Assembly (NCBI GenBank): GCA_028717465.1
Contig: JAQUNS010000041.1
Coordinates: 1 to 6,226 of the forward strand
Source of the DNA: Candidatus Omnitrophota bacterium
GTDB lineage: Bacteria > Omnitrophota > Gorgyraeia > Kaelpiales > Kaelpiaceae
Length of the DNA: 6,226 nt
Direction: 5' to 3'
The position numbers were made by a program, and so were the translations under genes. Position 1 is the stretch's first letter; each line of letters opens with the position of its first letter. A model generated the notes under the pieces. It searched no databases and was not told where the DNA came from. It saw nothing but the letters and a program-made list of their open reading frames with translations. Below, one piece after another: positions 1-5,181 of the stretch.

Positions 1-1
1 G

Positions 2-232
2 GCCATAAAATTTTTAAAGGATAGCGGAGTCTTAGTCCAGTCTCTCAGTAAGGACGTAATAAGAAACGAAGATAAATGTACTCATTGCGGGCTGTGTATA
101 GTCTATTGTCCGACCGGGGCTTTGTTTGAAGATAGGGCTTCACGAAAGGTAATTTTCGAAGAAAAAAAATGTATTGGCTGCGAGATTTGCGTCAAAATAT
201 GCCCTACCCGCGCTATGGAAGTTGATTTCTGA
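2..232 (+). CDS. NIL-domain / 2x[4Fe-4S] ferredoxin-like protein, 3' end (5' truncated by window edge)
   Basis: The first 76 residues visible are the C-terminal part of a protein that begins before the window; the frame is open from base 2 to the TGA at 230-232. Residues 1-20 (AIKFLKDSGVLVQSLSKDVI) resemble the end of a NIL domain. Two complete CX2CX2CX3CP motifs follow, with cysteines 26, 29, 32, 36 and then 57, 60, 63, 67, so two [4Fe-4S] clusters are expected. NIL-ferredoxins of this type (Methanosarcina MA1822) work with a COG1900/DUF39 protein (MA1821) to make homocysteine from aspartate semialdehyde and sulfide, probably supplying electrons. The UPF0280 gene 39 bases downstream fits that pathway. 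The COG1900 partner, if present, would lie upstream and cannot be seen here. A generic 2x[4Fe-4S] ferredoxin is the alternative, because only the edge of the NIL domain is in view. Confidence 0.85.
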   Translation, partial: AIKFLKDSGVLVQSLSKDVIRNEDKCTHCGLCIVYCPTGALFEDRASRKVIFEEKKCIGCEICVKICPTRAMEVDF

Positions 233-271
233 AGCGATATCAAAGATATTTTTGTTTTCTGCTTGAACAAT

Positions 272-991
272 ATGCAAGATAGATTTTACAGAGACTGGAT
301 TAAAGGCCAGGACTTAACTTGCTTTACAGTGCAGGTCGAAGAGACCGATCTTTTTATAGCCGCAGATAAAAACTTAAAAGAAGAAGCCAGAAATTCGGTT
401 GAAAAACACAGGTATTCCTTAAAGAGTTATATTGAACGGGACAGCTGTTTTTTAGATTCCCTGGAACCGGTTAAAATTGATCTTAGAGCGCCTTCTATTG
501 TAAAGGAGATGGCTTATGCTGCTTCTTTAGCCGGAGTCGGGCCTATGGCTGCCGTTGCCGGGGCATTCTCTGATTTCGTAGCAAAAGACTTAAAGCCGTT
601 AACTGAGAATATAATTGTCGAAAACGGCGGCGATATTTACATCAAAACAACCAGTTCTAAAACCGTTGCCATATATGCTGGAAATTCTATTTTATCCGGC
701 AGGATAGGCTTAAAGATCAAAGCTCAGGATATGCCCTGCGGAGTTTGTACTTCTTCCGGCAAGGTTGGGCATTCTTTAAGTTTTGGCAAGGCTGATGCCG
801 TAACTGTCATAGCCAAGTCAGCTGTCTTAGCAGATGCTTTTGCTACGGCTGTCGGCAATATGGTCAAATCTTCATCCGATATCGAAAACACAATAGATTG
901 CTACTCTATGATAAGAGAGATATTAGGCATAATTATAATTATTGATGATAAGATAGCTTTTTGCGGCAACATAGAGATTGTCAAAATTTAG
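272..991 (+). CDS. UPF0280 (COG2122) family protein, probable sulfide assimilation / homocysteine synthesis factor
   Basis: This 239-residue protein is full length for UPF0280, a family with an ApbE-like fold. Visible family motifs, numbered from the ATG, are the RFYRDWI opening (4-10), the Gly/Ala-rich GVGPMAAVAGAFSD (88-101), ENGGDIYI (117-124), CGVCTSSGKVGHS (156-168) with two cysteines, SFGKADAVTVIA (170-181) and DAFATAVGN (188-196). The Methanosarcina acetivorans member, MA1715, is needed for efficient use of low sulfide; its chemistry is not settled. The CGVC cysteines could carry persulfide, which is inference. A TTG at 263 would add three residues (MNN). ATG 272 is preferred because family members open close to the RFYRxW block. 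Neither start has a clear Shine-Dalgarno sequence, so translation may depend on ribosomes finishing the ferredoxin gene just upstream, which lies in the same frame. Confidence 0.88.
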   Translation: MQDRFYRDWIKGQDLTCFTVQVEETDLFIAADKNLKEEARNSVEKHRYSLKSYIERDSCFLDSLEPVKIDLRAPSIVKEMAYAASLAGVGPMAAVAGAFSDFVAKDLKPLTENIIVENGGDIYIKTTSSKTVAIYAGNSILSGRIGLKIKAQDMPCGVCTSSGKVGHSLSFGKADAVTVIAKSAVLADAFATAVGNMVKSSSDIENTIDCYSMIREILGIIIIIDDKIAFCGNIEIVKI

Positions 992-1050
992 CTTTATTTT
1001 AAGGTAAAAACATCTATCTTATTGCAGTTGTTTTAGTTATGGTAATTATC

Positions 1051-1079
1051 TTGACAGTTATTTATGGTTGTGTTAATTT
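1051..1079 (+). promoter_or_regulatory. Sigma-70-type promoter for the HU gene
   Basis: A perfect TTGACA (1051-1056) is followed, after 17 bases, by TAATTT (1074-1079). The -10 is preceded by TGT, giving an extended TGn element (1071-1073). Transcription would begin around 1085-1087, leaving a leader of about 27 bases that contains the strong ribosome binding site. The match to the housekeeping consensus suggests strong expression, as expected for a nucleoid protein. It also separates this unit from the sulfur genes upstream. Confidence 0.65.
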
Positions 1080-1098
1080 AAACTTGAGGTTTTACGGC

Positions 1099-1107
1099 AA
1101 AGGAGGT
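1099..1107 (+). promoter_or_regulatory. Very strong ribosome binding site for HU
   Basis: AAAGGAGGT is a near-complete complement of the 3' end of 16S rRNA. Its GGAGG core ends six or seven bases before the ATG at 1113. This fixes the HU start and contrasts with the weak or absent sites before the UPF0280 gene and hisS. Confidence 0.85.
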
Positions 1108-1112
1108 TTAAA

Positions 1113-1385
1113 ATGACTAAAAAAGATATTGTGAATAAAATCGTAGAAAAAACAAATTATAAACAGACTGAAGTCAAAAACACTGTTCAGATGGTATTGG
1201 ATACTATAGCCGAGGCTTTGCTGGAAAGCAAAAGTATTGAGTTGAGGAATTTCGGTGTTTTTAAGGTAAAAATGAGGAAACCCAGGCAGGGTCGTAATCC
1301 CAGAACCGGGGAGACTGTGCCTGTGCCGTCAAGAAGAGTAGTGGTCTTTAAGCCAGGATTGGAACTAAAGGCAAGATTAAAATAG
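1113..1385 (+). CDS. HU/IHF-family nucleoid DNA-binding protein
   Basis: At 90 residues this is the standard length for HU/IHF. Residues 1-45 form the helical dimerisation part (MTKKDIVNKIVEKT and onwards). IELRNFGVF (42-50) and the family signature GRNPRTGETVP (60-70) follow. The beta-arm spans roughly 52-75, with Pro63 at the position that intercalates in the minor groove, and FKPGLELK (79-86) closes the domain. Such proteins bind as dimers, bend DNA with little or moderate sequence preference, and help compact the chromosome. One visible copy gives no basis for deciding between a homodimeric HU and an IHF-like subunit, so no gene symbol is assigned. It has its own promoter and an excellent ribosome binding site, and the cold-shock gene follows 82 bases later. 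Confidence 0.96.
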   Translation: MTKKDIVNKIVEKTNYKQTEVKNTVQMVLDTIAEALLESKSIELRNFGVFKVKMRKPRQGRNPRTGETVPVPSRRVVVFKPGLELKARLK

Positions 1386-1400
1386 GCCTCTTTTAAAAGG

Positions 1401-1430
1401 GGTGAATGTTGACTTCTTTTCATATTCACC
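1401..1430 (+). other. Hairpin between HU and the cold-shock gene
   Basis: GGTGAATGT (1401-1409) can pair with ATATTCACC (1422-1430) to form a 9-bp stem with one G-U pair around a 12-base loop. No run of T follows, so it is not a clear intrinsic terminator. It may stabilise or partly attenuate the HU-csp transcript, or be part of a structured cold-shock leader. The role is inference. Confidence 0.35.
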
Positions 1431-1467
1431 TGGCTGTATGAAAAGCAAGTAAGAGGGAAGGTGAAGC

Positions 1468-1674
1468 ATGAGCAGTAAAGGTAAGGTAAAATGGTTTTCC
1501 AATCAAAAGGGTTTCGGTTTCATTACTCCGGAAGAAGGGGCGGATGTTTTTGTCCATTTTTCTGCGATTCAAACCGATGGTTACAGAACGCTCGCCGAAG
1601 GCGACGAAGTCGAATTCGATATAGTTGAAACACCCAAAGGTCCTCAGGCAGCAAACGTAAAGAGAGCAAGTTAA
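1468..1674 (+). CDS. Cold-shock domain protein, CspA family
   Basis: This 68-residue single-domain OB-fold protein binds single-stranded nucleic acid and typically keeps mRNA unstructured. The sequence shows GKVKWF (5-10), the RNP1 motif KGFGFI (14-19) and the RNP2 motif VFVHF (27-31), and ends in the usual [13 protein letters not shown] stretch (56-68). The aromatic residues that stack on bases are present (W9, F16, F18, F28, H30, F31). AAGGTGA (1458-1464) is an acceptable Shine-Dalgarno sequence before the ATG. The gene is probably co-transcribed with HU, possibly with a start of its own in the 82-base gap, though no convincing promoter was seen there. Whether it is cold-induced or constitutive cannot be told from the sequence. 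Confidence 0.96.
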   Translation: MSSKGKVKWFSNQKGFGFITPEEGADVFVHFSAIQTDGYRTLAEGDEVEFDIVETPKGPQAANVKRAS

Positions 1675-1686
1675 AAATCAGATTAT

Positions 1687-1729
1687 AAGCCCGTCTCTTT
1701 TATATTGCACTATATGGAGAGGCGGGCTT
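1687..1729 (+). terminator. Strong hairpin ending the HU-csp unit
   Basis: AAGCCCGTCTCT (1687-1698) pairs with AGAGGCGGGCTT (1718-1729) as a 12-bp, GC-rich stem with one G-U pair. The intervening bases can also form a small TATA-type stem. It lies 12 bases after the csp stop codon. The tail is only CTTTAAAAT rather than a clean T-run, so termination may be partial, or the hairpin may mainly protect the 3' end. Position and stem strength still make terminator the best reading. Confidence 0.65.
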
Positions 1730-1753
1730 TAAAATAATAACATTTATGTTTTT

Positions 1754-1787
1754 TTGAATGCATCCGGCAAGCTAATAGTACTATACT
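1754..1787 (+). promoter_or_regulatory. Possible promoter region for the hisS operon
   Basis: TTGAAT (1754-1759) could act as a -35 with TACTAT (1779-1784), but the 19-base spacing is long. TATACT (1782-1787) is a better -10 but lacks a good -35 at 17 bases. A promoter is expected here because the upstream unit ends at a hairpin and hisS opens a long gene cluster, but the exact elements are uncertain. Confidence 0.3.
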
Positions 1788-1809
1788 AGAACAGGTATAG
1801 GGTGTTAGC
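1771..1809 (+). other. Two-part hairpin upstream of hisS
   Basis: GCTAATA (1771-1777) pairs with TGTTAGC (1803-1809), and inside it CTATAC (1781-1786) pairs with GTATAG (1795-1800). The two stems are separated by a small internal loop, and the apical loop has 8 bases. No T-run follows. It could be a structured leader or an operator-like inverted repeat. It overlaps the possible -10 elements, so both readings cannot hold in full. No T-box or other known riboswitch motif was recognised. Confidence 0.35.
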
Positions 1810-1827
1810 AGGCTTTACACGGTTAGT

Positions 1828-3087
1828 ATGAAATATAGAAGAGTAAGGGGTACAGAAGATATTTTTGGAACAGAATCTGAGAAATGGCAGCAGATAGATA
1901 ATATTTTCAAGCACATCTGTGGGCTTTACGGCTATAGCCAGATTCAGACTCCTGTTATAGAGCATAGCGAATTATTCAGGCGCAGCATAGGAGAGGCCAC
2001 AGATATAGTCGAAAAAGAGATATTTCAATTTCAGGATAGGTCCGGCAGGGACCTGTCGTTACGTCCGGAGGCCACAGCCTCTATTATCAGGGCCTATCTT
2101 GAGAATAGCCTGTACCAGAGCCCGGGAGTTGTGAAATTATATTATTCCGGGGCTATGTTCAGGGCAGAGAGGCCCCAAAAGGGCAGGAAGAGAGAGTTCC
2201 ATCAGTTTGGCGTAGAAGCTATAGGCTCTTACGGTCCGGAATTGGACTGTGAGACAATAATGTTGGCCAACAGGCTATTGAGAAGCATAGGAATTGAAGG
2301 TTCGATTATTGAATTAAATACTTTAGGTTGCAGGAAAGACAAGAAAAAGATAGCCGGTTATCTTAAAGATATAATAGGTAAAAATATACCGGATCTTTGT
2401 CCAAAGTGTTCGGATAGATTTGAGAGAAATATTTTAAGGGTCTTGGATTGCAAGAACCAGGCTTGCCGGGATGTTCTTGGCAATCTGAATGTAGATATCA
2501 AAAAAGCGGTATGTCCGGACTGCATTAACCATTTTCAGGAACTAAAAAGATGCCTTGATGGAATGGGTTTTCAGTATAGAGAGAATAATTTCCTAGTACG
2601 CGGATTGGACTATTACAGCAGGACTGTTTTTGAAGTAATACATACCGGTTTAGGCGCTCAAAATGCAGTAGGCGCAGGTGGCCGTTATGACAATCTTGTA
2701 GAAGATATGGGGGGACGTCCTGAAGGAGCGGTAGGTTTTGCTTTTGGGCTGGAAAGACTGTCATTTATTGCCGCTAATCTGCCTAGCTGTTCTAGGATGC
2801 TAGATGTTTTTATAGTTTTACAGGATTATAAATTGGTAGGTGAGGCCCTGAAAGAGGCTGACTTTTTAAGAGCTGAGAATATATCTGTGGATATAGATTT
2901 TCAGGGCAGGTCTGTCAAGTCACAGATGCGCCTTGCTAACGATAGAAGAGCCAGGTTTGTTTTAATAATTGGCCAAGAAGAAGCGCAGAAGGGGGTCTGT
3001 TCATTAAAAGATATGTCGACAGGAGAACAAAAGAGCCTCACGAGAAAAGATGTTTTTAAAACGATCAAGGGAGGAGTCAATTGCTAA
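1828..3087 (+). CDS. hisS: Histidyl-tRNA synthetase
   Basis: This class II synthetase charges tRNA-His with histidine and ATP in the cytoplasm. At 419 residues it has the usual bacterial length. The N-terminal YRRVRGTEDIFG (3-14) is typical. Motif 1 lies around TPVIEHSELF (41-50), and LRPEAT (78-83) is the substrate-binding stretch, with Ala where Gly is commonest. Motif 2 is FRAERPQKGRKREFHQFG (111-128), the histidine-specific RGLDYYSRTVFEV runs 258-270, GAGGRYDNL is at 282-290, and motif 3 (GFAFGLERL) is at 303-311. The C-terminal anticodon-binding domain spans about 325-410. The insertion region has CPKC (191-194), C208/C213 and CPDC (229-232), a cysteine-rich form also seen in other bacterial HisRS. 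The upstream frame is closed by TAG at 1798-1800 and ATG 1828 is the first start. It lacks a clear ribosome binding site. The 3' end overlaps aspS by 7 bases. Confidence 0.97.
   Translation: MKYRRVRGTEDIFGTESEKWQQIDNIFKHICGLYGYSQIQTPVIEHSELFRRSIGEATDIVEKEIFQFQDRSGRDLSLRPEATASIIRAYLENSLYQSPGVVKLYYSGAMFRAERPQKGRKREFHQFGVEAIGSYGPELDCETIMLANRLLRSIGIEGSIIELNTLGCRKDKKKIAGYLKDIIGKNIPDLCPKCSDRFERNILRVLDCKNQACRDVLGNLNVDIKKAVCPDCINHFQELKRCLDGMGFQYRENNFLVRGLDYYSRTVFEVIHTGLGAQNAVGAGGRYDNLVEDMGGRPEGAVGFAFGLERLSFIAANLPSCSRMLDVFIVLQDYKLVGEALKEADFLRAENISVDIDFQGRSVKSQMRLANDRRARFVLIIGQEEAQKGVCSLKDMSTGEQKSLTRKDVFKTIKGGVNC
3069..3076 (+). promoter_or_regulatory. Ribosome binding site that supports the TTG start of aspS
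   Basis: GGGAGGAG lies inside the last codons of hisS, with its GGAGG core (3070-3074) ending six bases before TTG 3081. This spacing, plus the normal AspRS N-terminus that follows (MLRTDYCGKL), makes TTG the real start and couples aspS translation to hisS. Confidence 0.8.
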
Positions 3088-4472
3088 GAACTGATTATTG
3101 CGGAAAACTGAATTTAAAAGATGAAAATAGAGCCGTATCTTTGTGCGGATGGGTGTACAGGATAAGGGAGCATGGCAAAGTAGTCTTTCTTGATTTAAGA
3201 GATAGAGAGGGAGTAATTCAAGTTGTCTGTGTGCCAAGTGTTTTAAAAGAAGGTTTTGATACAGTTAAAAGCCTGGTTAAAGAAGATGTTATTTTATTGA
3301 GAGGTATTGTTAATAAAAGACCAAAAGGTACGATAAACGATAAAATACCGACAGGTTTTATAGAGATTCTGGCTTCTGAGATAAAAATTTTAAATAGATG
3401 CTTAAATCTGCCTTTTGAGCTTGATTCTGATACGGAAGTTGCCGAGGAACTGCGTTTAAAATACAGATATCTGGATTTACGGAGAGAAGGACTACAAAAT
3501 AACTTCATTTTTCGCGACAGGGTTACTAAAGAGATGAGATATTTTTTAGATAGCCAGGGTTTTCTCGATGTCGAGACTCCTATATTGACAAAGTCTACTC
3601 CGGAAGGGGCCAGGGATTATCTTGTACCTGCCCGTTTGCGTTCTGGAAATTTCTATGCTTTGCCTCAATCACCCCAGCTCTTTAAGCAGATTCTTATGGT
3701 AGCCGGATTCGACAGGTATTTTCAGATAGCAAGGTGTTTTAGAGACGAGGATTTAAGGGCTGACAGGCAACCGGAATTTACCCAACTTGATTTGGAAATG
3801 AGTTTTATAGACGAAGAAGATATTTTCAATTTAATTGAAGGTTTACTGAGCCAGGTCTTTAAAAAAACATTGAACATTGATTTGAAGACGCCTTTTTTAC
3901 GCCTTAAATATATAGATGCTGTTAAAAGATACGGATCTGATAAGCCTGATTTAAGAAAGGAAAGAAATGAGGAACTCTCTTTTTTATGGATAAATGATTT
4001 TCCTCTTTTCAGGATGGACGAAGAGTCTGGTAAGTGGGATATGGAACACCATCCTTTTACCGCTCCTCATCCTGACGATGTAGGTTTGATAGGTAAAGAT
4101 ATGGCTAAAATAAGAGCCAGGTCCTACGACTTAGTTTTAAACGGAGTAGAGCTTGGCAGCGGCAGTATAAGAATCCACGATAGAAATCTGCAGAAAAAGA
4201 TATTTCAAACCATAGGCATAAGCGACGATGATGCGGAAAGAAAATTCGGTTTTCTTTTAAAGGCTTTGGAGTGCGGGGCACCACCTCATGGCGGTTTTGC
4301 CTTAGGTTTAGATAGAATGGTTGCTTTAATGTTAAATAGGGATAGCATAAGGGATGTTATAGCTTTTCCAAAGACGCAGCGCGGCATCTGCCTTTTGACC
4401 GATGCGCCTTCATCTGTTGATATCAACCAATTATTGGAACTTAAGATCAAGGTTTTAAAAGAACAGGAATGA
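3081..4472 (+). CDS. aspS: Aspartyl-tRNA synthetase, bacterial type, lacking the GAD insertion domain; probably non-discriminating
   Basis: This class II synthetase charges tRNA-Asp, and probably tRNA-Asn as well. It starts at TTG and overlaps hisS by 7 bases. Residues 1-105 form the OB-fold anticodon domain (LCGWVYRIREHG, 21-32). Catalytic motifs are all present: motif 1 around GFLDVETPIL (160-169), QSPQLFKQ (196-203), motif 2 FRDEDLRADRQPEFTQLD (220-237) with R221 and E223, GSGSIRIHD (359-367), and motif 3 GGFALGLDRM (404-413). Bacterial AspRS usually has about 580-600 residues; this has 463. YGSDKPDLR (284-292) is followed after 8 residues by FLWINDFPLF (301-310), so the roughly 130-residue GAD domain between motifs 2 and 3 is absent. 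The frame is intact on both sides, and nothing suggests loss of catalysis. His31 and Gly83 match residues tied to relaxed tRNA specificity in the Pseudomonas enzyme. Confidence 0.96.
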   Translation: MLRTDYCGKLNLKDENRAVSLCGWVYRIREHGKVVFLDLRDREGVIQVVCVPSVLKEGFDTVKSLVKEDVILLRGIVNKRPKGTINDKIPTGFIEILASEIKILNRCLNLPFELDSDTEVAEELRLKYRYLDLRREGLQNNFIFRDRVTKEMRYFLDSQGFLDVETPILTKSTPEGARDYLVPARLRSGNFYALPQSPQLFKQILMVAGFDRYFQIARCFRDEDLRADRQPEFTQLDLEMSFIDEEDIFNLIEGLLSQVFKKTLNIDLKTPFLRLKYIDAVKRYGSDKPDLRKERNEELSFLWINDFPLFRMDEESGKWDMEHHPFTAPHPDDVGLIGKDMAKIRARSYDLVLNGVELGSGSIRIHDRNLQKKIFQTIGISDDDAERKFGFLLKALECGAPPHGGFALGLDRMVALMLNRDSIRDVIAFPKTQRGICLLTDAPSSVDINQLLELKIKVLKEQE

Positions 4473-4478
4473 CAATAG

Positions 4479-4538
4479 TACCGATAAATTGAAAGATATT
4501 TTTAACGGCACTGCAGGGCAGCCTTTAGAGCGTCGGTA
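4479..4538 (+). other. Weakly structured gap between aspS and the LysM gene
   Basis: TACCGA (4479-4484) can pair with TCGGTA (4533-4538) across 48 bases. Within that span, CTGC (4511-4514) pairs with GCAG (4518-4521), extended by GG (4507-4508) with CC (4522-4523). No T-run and no convincing promoter were seen. It may be a leader for the LysM-phoH part of the operon. No known riboswitch class was recognised. Confidence 0.25.
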
Positions 4539-4561
4539 TAAACAGTATTTATTATTTAGGG

Positions 4562-4570
4562 AAAGGAGGT
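4562..4570 (+). promoter_or_regulatory. Strong ribosome binding site that supports the GTG start of the LysM gene
   Basis: AAAGGAGGT precedes GTG 4576, with the GGAGG core (4565-4569) ending six bases upstream. The protein that begins there has a complete lipoprotein signal peptide, which confirms the start. Confidence 0.85.
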
Positions 4571-4575
4571 AACCT

Positions 4576-5181
4576 GTGAAGAATATCGGTTTCATTTACC
4601 TGGTTTTTGCATCAGCCTTAATTATTGTTTGCGGATGCGTAAAGACCGGCACTAGAGAGATCATGATGCCTGACCAGGATATTTCCGGCAATCAGGGTTA
4701 TATGAAGGGGGTTCCGGAGATAGGATCTGATAGGCAGATAAGAAAAAAGATAATCTATGAACTGGAGATAGAAGTACCCGATATGTTTAAAAAGGAACCG
4801 GGGTCCGGCTATAAAGATGAGACCATTTGGGGCAATCAAGGTTATCTTTATAAAAGAGACAGCAGTGCAGTGTATATTTATACTTCATCCGAAAAAGTTC
4901 AAGAGAGAGTAAGCCCGGAGCCAGTCAAGCAGCAGCCCGAAGCGGTTTTACCGGATAAAGATGCCCGGCAATGTGAAGTTAACCAATCCGGCTACATAGA
5001 GTATAAGGTCTCTTCTGGCGAGAGCCTCTGGAGTATTTCCAAGAAAATCTACGGAGACGCAGCTAAGTGGAATATAATATATGAGCATAATAGAGACGTG
5101 ATAAAGGACTCCCATAATTTAAATCCGGGCATGATATTGAAGGTTCCGGTTCAGGAAGATAGTTTGAAATATATAAAATGA
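4576..5181 (+). CDS. LysM-domain lipoprotein, peptidoglycan-binding
   Basis: This 201-residue protein begins with a short charged end (MKN), a hydrophobic stretch (4-18) and a lipobox VCGC (18-21). It should therefore be exported, lipidated at Cys21 and anchored to a membrane. A low-complexity middle part contains two copies of a short motif, SGNQGYMKG (37-45) and WGNQGYLYK (85-93), and a Glu/Lys/Pro-rich linker (about 105-137). One LysM domain follows at about 141-191 (YKVSSGESLWSISKKIYGD, then W165 and LNPGMILKVP). LysM binds N-acetylglucosamine glycans, so the protein probably tethers envelope to peptidoglycan; no catalytic domain is visible. Its stop overlaps the phoH start as ATGA. The GNQGY repeats are of unknown role. 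Confidence 0.9.
   Translation: MKNIGFIYLVFASALIIVCGCVKTGTREIMMPDQDISGNQGYMKGVPEIGSDRQIRKKIIYELEIEVPDMFKKEPGSGYKDETIWGNQGYLYKRDSSAVYIYTSSEKVQERVSPEPVKQQPEAVLPDKDARQCEVNQSGYIEYKVSSGESLWSISKKIYGDAAKWNIIYEHNRDVIKDSHNLNPGMILKVPVQEDSLKYIK

Noticed and set aside
948..1022. ATAAGATAG (948-956) complementary to CTATCTTAT (1014-1022), a possible terminator for the UPF0280 gene
   Set aside because: The loop would be 57 bases, one arm lies in the coding region, the stem is AT-rich and no T-run follows; chance pairing in low-complexity sequence is likely.
1187..1429. 80-codon frame on the - strand over the HU gene
   Set aside because: It is antisense to a clear HU gene, has no recognisable domain, and shows the composition expected of a shadow frame.
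1409..1442. TTGACT (1409-1414) as a -35 for a separate csp promoter
   Set aside because: No acceptable -10 hexamer occurs 16-18 bases downstream, and the site lies within the hairpin region.
1730..1827. T-box riboswitch upstream of hisS
   Set aside because: The leader is too short and I see no T-box sequence, specifier loop or terminator/antiterminator pair.
2395..2530. Cysteine-rich insert in HisRS as a novel zinc domain
   Set aside because: Cysteines in this region (CxxC and a LDCK-type motif) also occur in HisRS from other bacteria, so it is not unusual enough to claim as new.
2525..2764. 79-codon frame on the - strand inside hisS
   Set aside because: It lies wholly opposite conserved HisRS motifs and encodes nothing recognisable.
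3004..3508. Two - strand frames across the hisS/aspS junction and the aspS 5' end
   Set aside because: Both are opposite well-conserved synthetase coding sequence and have no domain or ribosome binding site worth noting.
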